Shown in pieces: positions 47,692 through 57,181 of a DNA stretch of 64,000 nt (the first letter of the stretch is position 1; each line of letters begins with the position of its first letter). The stretch comes from Craterostigma plantagineum (taxonomy: Eukaryota > Streptophyta > Magnoliopsida > Lamiales > Linderniaceae). The DNA lies in the NCBI GenBank assembly GCA_027422505.1, contig JAPQWV010000123.1:1440501-1504500 (forward strand), given 5' to 3'. Under the pieces are notes generated by a model, which saw only the letters and a list, made by a program, of their open reading frames with translations, was not told where the DNA came from and made no database searches. Made by a program: the position numbers and the translations under genes.

Positions 47692-49502
47692 GTAGTCTCT
47701 CCTTCTACATTATTGACCATGTTAGAAATGTATAACATAAAATCCGCTAACGTGAAACGTGAGCAGAAAAGTATAAAGGAAGTAGAGGACAAACTTTCTA
47801 GGTCTCAGGTAAAGATTATTAGTCTCGAATCAGAACTTAGAAGCTCTAGTACAAGAATAGATGAACTTACGAAGAGCCTATATTCTAGGGAGACTAGTCA
47901 ACCTCAATTATGGCAGCATAATGAAAAAAATAAAGAATTAGAAGATAGGCTAGCAAACAACTACAATTGTTTGGTTAGGAATCTCAATGAGAAAGCCACC
48001 CTCAATTGTAGGTTAACCGAAGCTACCGCTAAGATCACTAACTTGGAAGCTCAATTAAAAATATCAAATGCAAAAATTAGTGAACTTAGTAAAGAGCTAG
48101 ATGCCTGTCAGACCGCTAAACTAACGATGGAAAATAATTATACTCTCTTAAGCGAGGAACGTACGAAGTTATATACAAAAATTAAGAAATTAGACGATCT
48201 TCTTACGCGAAGGGGCCATTCTTAACAGACTATATTTCTAAATCAGTCCAAGGATTTAGATTTCTATAATCCCTTAGAAGGTATAGGTTTCACTAATCCA
48301 TGCGTGCTCAAGAAGAAAGAAATGTATGACATAAAGCACATGGGGTTAGGGATAACCACTCTCAAGGCATTTACTGAAGCAAAAGAACAAGGTGGTCTAG
48401 ATAGAGAAAAACCACAAAAAAGGGCTCAAATCCCCTTCGACTACACCGAGCTAAATGACAGAGAAAAATATAAAATCGTCTCTAACTCCTGCCTGTGACA
48501 TAGTTCAACCTCCTGACTCTCAAACATTCTACGAGGAAGCCAAAGACATTTATTATAGAAATTCTCTCTACAAACCTCCCATCATAAAACAGATAGAGGA
48601 ATCTCGGGCGAAATTAGACAAAGAACGAGAGAACTTTGAAGCTGAAAAGAAAAAGTTTTTACAAGAGATGGAAAATCTCACAACTTCCTCATCTTCCCAA
48701 GATACCTCTCACGCTCTTGTGAAAAGCGTGAAAATAGAAAAAGCACCTTCAAAAGATCCAAAATATTTTGATAATTCTGTTAAAAGTGTTAAGTCTAAAT
48801 CTATCTCACCTACCTTTTACAGGGAGCATAGGGGGCAGCACTAAAAACGAAGGCGAGAATGTCTAGTACTAAGATAAAGAAGGAGCTAGTAGTTTTTCGA
48901 TGTTTCTAAGAATGTTACTTCTTCAATTCAAATAAAAGACACTCGTAGAAATAAAAAGGCCCTTTCTACTTTTCAAATAATCGCTTCTACTTGTTCACTT
49001 CAGCCTATCACCTTTAAGCAACAACTACGAAATAGGATCTACTTCACAAATTAAGAATATTCATCATAAGACAAATGCATCTAGGATAAACCGTAAGAAA
49101 CAAGATCACGCCATAAAGAAGGCATATAATGCTATTCAATCTTGCTCTCAACTAAGGTATCCCTTAAAGATTGAATCCCCCAAACACCTTAGGAGATTAT
49201 CAAAAGAAAAGATATTTTCCTCGGCCAAGCCTACAAAAGCATTTGTATGAGCTGAAATTAGCCTTCCCTGCAAGGTTCAACCAAAATGGGTTCCTAAATC
49301 TCCGTCTGGGAAGAGAACCTCCAAGAAGGCGAAGTCAACCAAAGAGGCTAAACCCAAAACCACTTCTTTGAAAGCAACTTGGGTTATTAAAACTCCCTCA
49401 AATAATAATTTAGGAACCGTATCTGAACCAAATTCTACATCTGCTAATCCGAGGGACCCATTCTTAAGTGGGTAACTAAAGCTCTCTAAATTGTCTATGC
49501 AG
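47692..49502 (+). other. Intron-like coiled-coil segment of element E (GT...AG)
   Basis: It begins GAG|GTAGTC, identical to the donor in C, and ends TTGTCTATGCAG|ATCC. Unspliced, Gag reads straight on into a coiled coil (EQKSIKEVEDKLSRSQVKII ... NEKATLNCRLTEATAKITNL; to 48225), then through further segments (KPPIIKQIEESRAKLDKERE at about 48570; KEKIFSSAKPTKAF at about 49205). Spliced, GQE joins IHHVWYLDSG in frame. It is longer than the segment in C by about 380 nt. Confidence 0.6.
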
Positions 49503-50512
49503 ATCCATCATGTGTGGTATCTCGATTCTGGTTGCTCCACAAACATGATGGGAAATCAAGAGCTGCTGAGCAACTACAAAGACCGCGCAAACGACAAATT
49601 CGGATTCAGGAACAATGACTCAGCCCCCATTCTAGGACTTGGGGATATTATTTTGAAAAATCTGACGATAAACAATGTCTCTTACGTCGAAGGCCTCCGC
49701 CATAACTTATTCAGCATAGGCCAATTCTGTGACAAAGGATTTCAAGTGGTCTTTCACGCTGATCGATGCAGAATTTTGGACAATCAGGACATAGAACTCC
49801 TCTACGGACTTCGGAAATCCAATCTATACACGATCAACCTGACGTCTGTGGTTTACGTCTACGAGATCATTTTTGGTTCTACTAATCTGCGGCTTTGTAA
49901 GAAGTTTGGAGATCTCATGAAGAGTAAATTCGAAATGAGCCACATGGGAGAGATGCAATTCTTTCTAGGACTTCAAGTCAGACAGCTCGATGACGGGATA
50001 TTTATCAGTCAAACTAAGTACGAACTTCAAACTTATTGGCTACACTAATGCTGATTGTGCTGGTTGCCGGATGGGCTGGAAAAGCACATCCGGTGGCGCT
50101 CAATTTCTAGGTGAAAAGCTAGTGTGCTGGTCATCCAAAAAGCAAAATTGCATCTCAACTTCGACGACTGAAGCTGAATACGTCGCAGCCGCCAGCTGTT
50201 GCGCGCAGATACTGTGGATGCGGACTCAGCTTCACAATTATGGGTATAATTTAAATAATATACCCATACATATTGATAGCCAAAGTGCCATTGCGATTAC
50301 GTGCAATCCCGTTCACCATTCACGCACAAAGCACATAGACATTAGATATCACTTTATCAAATATCACGTAGAAAAGGGCACAATCGATATTTTGTGAACA
50401 CGGGGTATCAATTAGCCGATATTTTCACCAAGCCTTTGGAAGAAATACGATTCCAATTCCTTGTCGGAAAATTAGGCATGTTGATCTCTGGTGATATGTG
50501 CTTTACGTGATC
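49503..50512 (+). pseudogene. Pol of copia element E with two internal deletions
   Basis: Protease with intact DSG (YLDSGCSTNMMGN) and the start of GAG-pre-integrase (FHADRCRILDNQDIELLYG) are followed, after SNLYTINLTSV, by a jump into the RT palm at YVYEIIFGSTN. The integrase and most of RT are deleted, and one aspartate of the YVDE-type site is now Tyr. A second deletion after FISQTKYE joins directly to RNase H (KLIGYTNADCAGC, STTEAEYVAAASC, IHIDSQSAIAI, HHSRTKHIDIRYH). The frame then shifts into the tail (YQLADIFTKPLE ... MLISGDMCF). It is the reciprocal of element C, which lost just the part E keeps. Confidence 0.9.
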
Positions 50513-50574
50513 TTCGGTGCTATCACATGCTCTATTCTATATGTTTTCCATGCTCATTTCTCATATCTTGCGTG

Positions 50575-50577
<3 letters not shown>

Positions 50578-50605
<28 letters not shown>
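50578..50605. repeat. (AAAT)n microsatellite
   Basis: Five to seven units of aaat/aata precede a purine tract (aaagggggatg). Confidence 0.9.
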
Positions 50606-51078
50606 TAAAGGGGGATGACGAGATCCTTTAGGATGCTTCGGTCTAAGTCACGTAGAATTTTTGCCGACATACGACTGATTCACTGCTTAATTCTGTCAGT
50701 CTAAGTCACATTCTTGTGTCTAAAGGTCTTTAGTTTAATCCACTAGACACAAAATCACCCTTCAAATGTGAGGTCTCTAGCCTTTCAATTTTTCCCTCTT
50801 TGGATCTATCTCTCGAGTAAAGTAACACTTCAATTGATTGTCTTTACTAGTGATACTTGGCTTCATACTCACCTTTCTTTAGATCGTTTGGAAAATGATT
50901 TGGGCATTTAGGTAATCCCTCACTCGGTCTTATATAATCCTTTCAAATTCCATAGCCCTTAGTCATCCACTTTGGACCTTCTCCGAATTTGTTTTCTTCA
51001 TTTGAAACCCATTCCAACCTTCAACCGATTTTATACTCTTCGAATGGTTGTTCAAACGAGAAAAGTAGGGGGAGAAAA

Positions 51079-51720
51079 TTAATGAAGACGAGAAGATGAA
51101 AAAAGAGGGCAATGCTCAATGCACAAAAACAGACCAAAGGAACCTGCTTTTGGAAACTACAAAAAGAAGGCATGGATCCTGCTGTGAACTTCTCCTTTGA
51201 TAATCTTGTACGCTCGTCAGAACGGCTGGAAAGAAGAGCACCACGAAGTGAACTTCTCCAACGATAATCTGGTCTTATATCGGGAAACAAGAAGAGGAGC
51301 GCAGCCTTGGGTACGACTTCCATAACTGTGAACTTCTCCAAATTGATAATCTCTGAAACCTCTCCAGGGATTAAGAGGAGAGGAGCAGGTATCGGCCCGA
51401 GAACCAACAAGAAGAACTTCGCCTACGATAATATCCCAGAGCCTCGTGGAGAAGCGGAGCTTCAGCTTGAGCATAAAAGGGGTAGGCGCTCAGCTTCTGG
51501 AAAATTTATCCGCGTCGTCGCTCGATACATCAAGCTTTGACAGCAGCCCAACTCAAGACGTCGCTTCCGTTGCTCGTCGTTCACAGCTGAAGCTCGATGC
51601 TCTCAGCGGACAGCCGCCCCTGCCCTCGTTTTTTGCAGCGTTCGAACTCCCTTGTAACCCTCTCCGTTATGCCGTGTGTGTGCGTGTAAGTGGCCTTTCA
51701 GAGAGGTATTCTCAGTGATG
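51079..51720 (+). repeat. Possible 3' LTR (U3) of element E with about 80-bp repeats
   Basis: After the purine tract near 51068 comes a segment with four degenerate units, each containing GTGAACTTCTCC...GATAATCT (51186, 51247, 51328, and a weaker aagaacttcgcctacgataat at 51413) at 60-90 bp spacing. A TATA-like cataaaagg follows at about 51472. Enhancer-like repeats upstream of a TATA box suggest an LTR U3 region, but no second copy is present to prove it. Open frames in this stretch on either strand are not gene-like. Confidence 0.35.
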
Positions 51721-52500
51721 ATAGTGAGTGCTCTTAGATCGAACTTCTCTCTTTTTTTCAGTTGCGTAACATCGCCCTTTATATAGAGAGTTTTCTTCGC
51801 TGATCCATCTTTCTTTTCAACTCACAAATTATTTTCAACGACAAAACAGAAAAGAAGCAGCCATGAGATAGATATGGCACCATGAAATCTTCCTTTTTTT
51901 TCTTCCTTGAGCCGCGAGCTTTCTTCATCTTCGTGTGCATCGTACGTATGTGTGTCGTGGTCGTGGGTCTCCTTATCTCCTCAAGTGTGCGTATGTGTCT
52001 TGTTTACCTATCAAATTGTCTTATGGGCTCAAAGATGTAATTGGTTGAGATGGTCTTGGGCCTAAAAGTTTTAAATGGGCTTGGAGCTGACGGGCCGAGT
52101 TTAAATCAATAGTTTTCGGCAGAATGCGCCACATCGGTGAAAATGGAATAAATTGTACTAGGATATCCAAATTCCAATCCATAAATTTTGTCACAAACTA
52201 GACTCGCAGACGATCGCAACCATATAAATTTTACAGTGTAATTTCTCTTAGAGAAAAACAGTTTATTCATCAAATTTCACCATTTGTCGTCTTGAAATCC
52301 ATAAATTTATAAAAATTAATTAAAGCATTTAAAAACGTATCAAGACGACTTAATTTAGCCCGCACATGATTCATTTATCATAAATATAAACATATAAAAA
52401 TACGTTTATCATGGCCCACGGGCAGATGCCATCGAAACCAATTATGAGGTAGAGTCGTCCTCAGCTCTCTATCAGATCACAGCAAGACGAAGACAGGGGC
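51721..52500. other. Unassigned non-coding stretch
   Basis: Pyrimidine-rich then AT-rich sequence with no gene. tttatatagagag at about 51778 is TATA-like. It could be the remainder of the LTR of E and the edge of the next element. Confidence 0.3.
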
Positions 52501-52519
52501 ATGGGCTCAGACCATGTGT

Positions 52520-52980
52520 CGCCGTCCATTCACGGTTACGACTTCCACACGCCTCCAACATCGTCGCCGGGGCAGGGCCATCGCACCGGTATGAGTATTC
52601 CTCATCGGAGCAGTTCGACGAATTTCTGCACCGGTTCGACACGCTTAACGGTCGGTTTGACCAGCTCGAAGACGACTTTGTGCAATTCCGAGACGATTAC
52701 GATCGACGGGTCAAAACGTACGAGGAGCGGTTCAACTCGATGCAAGGTTAGGGCAAAAGCATCAGAGGAGTGGCGCAGTCATTGCAAGAGCTACGGCAAG
52801 ACTTGTCGACAAGTATTTTTGGTGGCCGTCCACATACCGACGCGCCTCACGTTGGGAGTCCACATACCAACACGCCTTACGGTGGGAGTCCACATATCGA
52901 CGGGCCTATCTTTAATATTCCCAAAATTATATATTTTCAAAATCACGTTGGGAATCCACAGACCGATGCGCCTCAAGTTT
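52520..52980 (+). pseudogene. Broken coiled-coil open frame with PHTDAP repeats
   Basis: One plus-strand frame reads SSSEQFDEFLHRFDTLNGRF, then DDFVQFRDDYDRRVKTYEER, an acidic heptad-like segment. After a TAG at about 52749 the same frame continues with SLQELRQDLSTSIF and then a repeated unit of about nine residues (GRPHTDAPH, GSPHTNTPY, GSPHIDGP). A further diverged unit (GNPQTDAPQ) lies at about 52950 after an AT-rich insertion. The function is unknown. It resembles coiled-coil accessory frames seen beside plant transposases, but I cannot assign it. Confidence 0.45.
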
Positions 52981-53255
52981 ATTTCATTATGATTATTTCT
53001 TTTTACGTTGTAATATTCCCAAAATTATATATACTAGTATAATTACTCAAATACTTTTTAAAACCCATGAGCTGCTATTTCACACATCAAAAAGCACATC
53101 AGATTTGGCAATGCATTATGACACCGACATCAAAGCTGACATGTTTCAGACAAATAATTGACCAATAATTAAAAACTAATTGTGTGCAAAGAAATATCAA
53201 TAATTGACTAAATTAGGTTTTAACTTTTTAAATGCACAAGGCTCGCTTTATACAG

Positions 53256-53398
53256 TGCAGGGGACCAAGGACTTAAGCACGGGACCAATGCACATAAGCA
53301 CGGGACCTAGCATGATCCTGTGCGGGTCCAATGCTTATGTGCGCAGGTCCCATGTGCCTAACCGCGGGAGCCACACGTGCCTTGTGCGGGTACCCTGA
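53256..53398. repeat. GC-rich CACGGGACC repeat array, left
   Basis: Degenerate units of about 25 bp built on agcacgggacc, gtgcgggtcc and gtgcgcaggtccc. A related, longer array lies at 56352-56790, beyond the CACTA element. Confidence 0.6.
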
Positions 53399-53639
53399 TT
53401 TTAAACCCTAATTTTAAAACCTTAAATTTAAAACCCTTATTTTAAGACCCTCTTCATTAGGTTATAATACATTAGAAAATCATAATTTCGTTATATTACA
53501 TTACATACCTCAAATAATATCACATCACAACACTCTTAATTACGTAATCTTACATTACAAAACCATATTTACGTTACATTCTCATAACACTCATAATTAG
53601 GTTATGCTACATTTGAAAATCCTAATTTTTGAGGTTTTA

Positions 53640-54253
53640 CCTCATTCTAAATTCGCCAACAGAAGGCAACCTATTTTTCTTTGGTCTTCCACGTTGTTCC
53701 TCGCGATTAGGTGGCAACATTTCAATACTTCTTTCAATGAGTTCGGGCACTGGCAAGGTAGTACCTTCGTAAGCTAACTTCCCAAGATGTAATAAGCATG
53801 AATTAGTGAACTCACCTCGACGTTGGCATAACCAAAAGCAACAATCATGTGTGGGCAACAAATTTGGTCGATGTCAAACATCTTACAGCTGCGACGCAAC
53901 TCTAGATCGATGACCTCATTCACGTTGTGGCTGTATATGTTATATGTTAGATGCCCAACTTCCGACACATGAGATCTTTGCGACCCAACTATCTCGCGGA
54001 TGATCGACTCGACCTTCTGCGTGTACGACGCCGTATTCGCTGCGATTGAAGCTTTGCATGTTCTGCTTACTGAACCAAACTGATGTTAATCGGTGAATTG
54101 ACACAACAATCATATAAGTGAAAGTTCTCTACCCGCGCGTAGAGTCGCATTTATCGACTCGGATCCATTGGTCGTCGTGATGTTATATCCCAATTTGGGG
54201 CAATAGGCCCTCGTCCACCGTTCATTTTCAATCTCAGCAAGATAGGCACCCGC
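53640..54253 (-). pseudogene. MuDR-type MULE transposase C-terminal remnant
   Basis: Read on the minus strand: ERWTRAYCPKLGYNITTTN and SESINATLRAGRELSLI (about 54230-54125), the conserved region after the catalytic core of MuDR transposases. Then follow EVGHLTYNIYSHNVNEVIDL (about 53965-53905), a SWIM-like finger with its first cysteine lost (RRSCKMFDIDQICCPHM, about 53900-53850), and a basic RGRPKKNRLPSVGEF tail (about 53670). Frames change near 54115 and 53800. The catalytic part and inverted ends are missing. It is a different MULE clade from the FAR1-type element at 4.2-8.0 kb. Confidence 0.75.
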
Positions 54254-54395
54254 ATACATTAATTTTAATTTTTGAGCTTAGTAATGTGCATCGCACTCGG
54301 CCTTGGTGTAGGCATTCGCTACCCGCCAGTAAACGGAGCATGCACCCTTGTCCACCGTTTTCATTTTCAAATGTTGTTGAACGTGCCACATGCAG

Positions 54396-54610
54396 AAACC
54401 CTACTTGCAAAAATCCTAACAGCTTTCGAAAACCCTAACAACTTAACCTTAATAGCTTGTGAAACCCTAGATTGCGAAAATGTTATTTTCGGATGCAAAG
54501 TGTTTGATACTGTTATTTCGAAACATTATTGAAGCACAACAGCTTGGAAACCCTAAGAGCATTCGAGAACCCTAACAGCTATAACCCTAATACCTCGCTA
54601 AAACCCAAAC
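54396..54610. repeat. AACCCTAACAGCTT degenerate array
   Basis: About eight copies of a motif near AAACCCTAACAGCTT recur every 20-30 bp (gaaaccctac, aatcctaacagctttcg, aaaaccctaacaactt, gaaaccctag, ggaaaccctaagagc, gaaccctaacagct). The core equals the plant telo-box AAACCCTA, but spacing is too irregular for telomeric DNA. Confidence 0.6.
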
Positions 54611-54851
54611 ATATTGCGTGGGACCCCTGCACTCACTAGTACAGTCGCCACCTTTGGCGACTGCTGTTATTGGTAATGGGCGACCATTGGTCGCGGACGT
54701 CGGGAGCACCGATGCCAGTAGGTCGGGTTATTGCCATCCGTGTTATCCAACGCGAAAACTGAAACAAAAATAATAAAAAAAGTGGGCATGGGCGACCGTT
54801 GTTCGATAACGACGGTCGTCGAAAGTGAAAAGAAAAATTAAAAACAAAGAC

Positions 54852-55090
54852 ATGGGCGACTCTCTGTACTGCCCATGCCTTGCCGGAGCCTCGCCGGAGC
54901 ACCGCAACGCAGCCCTAGCGACTCTCTGTACCGCCATGTTCCTCCTCTCCGCCTCCTTCCTCCTCCTCCCCTGCCGCCGATGCAGAACACCGCCATCGCC
55001 TCCCGACCCACTCTCCCTCCCCATCATTGGCCACCTCCACCTCCTTGGCCTGACCCTCCACCACACCTTTCATGATTTCTCCGTTTCGTC
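54852..55090 (+). pseudogene. Captured cytochrome P450 N-terminal fragment
   Basis: The frame MGDSLYCPCLAG... runs into a hydrophobic anchor-like stretch (ALCTAMFLLSASFLLL region, about 54925-54970) and then the proline-rich hinge and first conserved block of a plant P450 (PPSPPDPLSLPIIGHLHLLG, then HHTFHDFS; about 54990-55082). It resembles the start of CYP93-like enzymes. Homology stops after FHDFS; helix I, the heme-binding cysteine and everything else are absent. It lies wholly inside the CACTA ends, so it is a transduplicated fragment and cannot encode an enzyme. Confidence 0.7.
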
Positions 55091-55171
55091 CCCTGCATCG
55101 TCGCCTCCTAAGCCTCGATATCGTCTCCCTCTTTCACTTGTAGATTTTGGTAAAATATCAATAAATGCTCA

Positions 55172-55172
55172 G

Positions 55173-55214
<42 letters not shown>
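55172..55214. repeat. (TA)n(TG)n compound microsatellite
   Basis: A run of AT dinucleotides passes into a run of GT dinucleotides, within the CACTA element. Confidence 0.9.
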
Positions 55215-55215
<1 letters not shown>

Positions 55216-55360
55216 ACTTTTCACAAATTAAGAAAAACCATTTACCTTATCGAACCTTCAAGCCTCCAACAATTCGAAGCAGCATTTCTTAAACTCATTG
55301 CACTACAAAAAAACTTCAGTTTTGTGATGGGCAAAACCGTAGGAATTCGGCAGCTAATTA

Positions 55361-55545
55361 GCCGCCATCATCCTTCCCGCCACCACCGGTACCTTCTTTC
55401 CCCAGATCTGTCGCCGATTAGCCGCCACCATCCTTCTCGCCACCGCCGGTTCCTTTCCTCTCCAGATCCGCCGCCCATTACAGCTCCCACCACCGCCGCT
55501 GGTTCCCCTCCCCAGATCCGCCGAGGAGCAGCTGTCAGAGTCTCA
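55361..55545 (+). repeat. Three tandem GC-rich units of about 60 bp in the CACTA element
   Basis: Each unit has gccgccaccatccttc, then gccaccgccggt(t/a)cc, then ccccagatccgccg. Copies start near 55361, 55421 and 55481. The longest open frame here is proline- and histidine-rich and is a product of the repeat. It could be a second captured host sequence. Confidence 0.6.
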
Positions 55546-55808
55546 CACATCCTCCGCCACCTTCCCTTCAATGCTAGATTCGGTGACCTTCCCTTTAACA
55601 CCGTTGCTGTCGCCATGGCCGACCAACATCGACAAGCCAGATCCGGCCGTACCGCTGCGCCCAGATCATCCCGTCGCGGACGCTGTCGCCACCCAACATC
55701 GACAAGCCCAGCCCGGATGTCGCCGCCGCCACCGCCACATACCGTCGTCCAGATGTGGAGCAAAGAAAAAAGAATTAAGGAGATGAGAAAAGATGGAGGC
55801 GAAAATAT

Positions 55809-55831
55809 GAAGAGAGAGAGAGAGAAAGAGT

Positions 55832-55876
<45 letters not shown>

Positions 55877-55877
55877 G
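55809..55877. repeat. (GA)n microsatellite
   Basis: A long, slightly interrupted GA run; open frames across it are spurious serine/leucine or arginine/glutamate runs. Confidence 0.9.
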
Positions 55878-55956
55878 AGTGGGATGGAAGAGAGTGAAAA
55901 GAGAGAGAGGGAGAAGATAAAATGTTTAAAAATAAATAAATAACGGAGAAATTATT

Positions 55957-56210
55957 GGCGACCGTTGTAAGTAGCAACAGTCACCAAAGGCAAAATATTA
56001 TATAAAAATACATAGGAAAACTCATTGGCGACTGTTGTAAGGAGCAACAGTCACCAAAGGTCAAAAATGAAAAAATTAATAACGGAAAAATTATTGGCTA
56101 CTGTTGTACGTAGCAACGTCGCCAAAGGTCAGAAATAATAAAAAATATAAAAATTGAAAACTTTCGGCGTCCGTTACTATGCGAAAACTGGCGCCAAATG
56201 TCCCCGAAGA
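55957..56210. repeat. Subterminal tandem repeats of the CACTA element
   Basis: Four direct units of about 70 bp start with ggcgac(c/t)gttgtaag(t/g)agcaac and carry agtcaccaaagg. They begin near 55957, 56026, 56096 and 56166. CACTA transposases bind repeats of this kind in the subterminal region. The left end has inverted relatives (gtcgccacctttggcgac). Confidence 0.75.
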
Positions 56211-56354
56211 CTATAGTCATCTATTGTTAGCTAAGAACAGTCGCCCATAGTACCAAAAAAAATTTAAAATGTCTCACGGGTAGTATAGGCGCCCATTTTT
56301 CTACAATGGACGCCCATAGTGCCGATGCCAATTCCTGTTTCTGCACTAGTGACT

Positions 56355-56790
56355 ACCGTTCGAAACTCCTGCACCGATGTGTGGGGATCCTATCTATAAT
56401 GCGCAGGACCCATGCTCTAGTGCACGGGGCGGCACTGATGCCCTAGTCCTCAGAGCTCATGTGCGCGGGACCCCATCACCAGCGCTCGGAGCCCCTACAC
56501 TTATGCGCGGGAACTCTGATCTAGTGCACGAGACCCTGGCTTTAGTGTGCGGCCCCTGCACTGATGTACGGACCCCAGCACCAGCGCTCGGGGCCCATGC
56601 ACTGACGTGCGGGAATCCGTGCTCTAGTGTGTTGCCCCTACAGTGATGCGCAGGACCCCAACACCAGCGTTTGGGACCAGGTAAAGATGTGCAGGGCCCC
56701 AGCAGTTATGCGCGGAGACAGATCAATGATGCGTGGGGCCCCATCTCTAATGCATGGAGACCCTGACTATAGTGCGGCTACCATGAAGCA
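56355..56790. repeat. GC-rich GTGCGCGGGACCCC repeat array, right
   Basis: About twenty degenerate units of 20-30 bp built on atgcgc(g/a)ggaccc and agcgctcggagcccc, with a linker like ctagtg or actgatg. The CACTA element sits at its left edge: gcgtgggacccctgc before the transposon belongs to the same array. The open frame across it (56377-56646) is a by-product. Confidence 0.7.
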
Positions 56791-57181
56791 TTATGACCAC
56801 GTGTTTCGTCCTTCTAACTGGAAATTCGACACTCTCATGACCAGACATCATCTCTTTGACACAATCAATTTCGAGTAAGGGATGTCCCCTCCTTTGTAGA
56901 TCGGCTTGAGAAAGGGAAAAGGATGAAGGTGCTGAGTCGCTTAGTCTTTTCAGGAGGTAAGGAAAGGATCTCTCAGAGATCTACGGAGGAGCACGAAACG
57001 GAGTTAGCCCGTTATCTCCTTAAGGCATCTCTCTGATTTGCTCTCCTGGGTGTTTATCCTTTGGTCGTTTTGTCTTGTGAACCTCCCGTTGGTGTTCAGG
57101 TGGTCTGTGTGGCTGTGCGTTCATCCGCGATTTCATCGATTCAATCGGTGGAAGACAACGGGGGCCCTCCAGAGGTAGTTG
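56791..57181. other. Unassigned stretch, possible gag-like 5' part
   Basis: Text such as tgaccacgtgtttcgtccttc followed by gaaattcgacactctcatgac on the plus strand could be coding remnants, but I recognise no domain. Confidence 0.3.

Larger units (their letters stand above)
47156..51078 (+). mobile_element. SIRE-like Ty1/copia element E, truncated
   Basis: Plus-strand element lacking its 5' LTR and the first part of gag, which are cut by D. It keeps the end of gag, the intron-like segment, protease and part of GAG-pre-integrase, then a short RT piece and RNase H. A purine tract (aaaagtaggggga) near 51060 is one candidate 3' end; another is aataaaggggga at about 50605. The exact end is not fixed because there is no second LTR. 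Confidence 0.75.
54634..56351 (+). mobile_element. Non-autonomous CACTA (En/Spm) transposon carrying gene fragments
   Basis: It starts CACTAGTACAG and ends CTGCACTAGTG, giving inverted CACTAGTRCAG termini, and is flanked by the 3-bp duplication act on both sides (54631-54633, 56352-56354). Length is 1,718 bp. There is no transposase. Both ends hold subterminal repeats with a ggcgac...gtcgcc theme. Inside is a GC-rich cytochrome P450 fragment and a triplicated GC-rich segment. The exact target duplication and clear ends suggest a recent move. Confidence 0.9.

Noticed and set aside
51021..51410. 129-codon minus-strand open frame near the 3' end of element E
   Set aside because: Antisense to the GTGAACTTCTCC repeats; phenylalanine/leucine-rich low complexity with no domain.
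52501..52992. 163-codon plus-strand open frame overlapping the PHTDAP frame
   Set aside because: The repeat units keep protein-level similarity better in the neighbouring frame, so this is probably a shadow.
54396..54610. Interstitial telomere repeat
   Set aside because: Only the AACCCTAA core is shared. Units are separated by 15-20 bp of other sequence, unlike TTTAGGG tandem arrays.
54743..55066. Arginine/glycine-rich minus-strand open frame in the CACTA element
   Set aside because: Antisense to the P450 fragment; GC-rich sequence keeps all frames open.
55666..55977. Serine/leucine-run open frame over the GA microsatellite
   Set aside because: Translation of (GA)n; not a gene.
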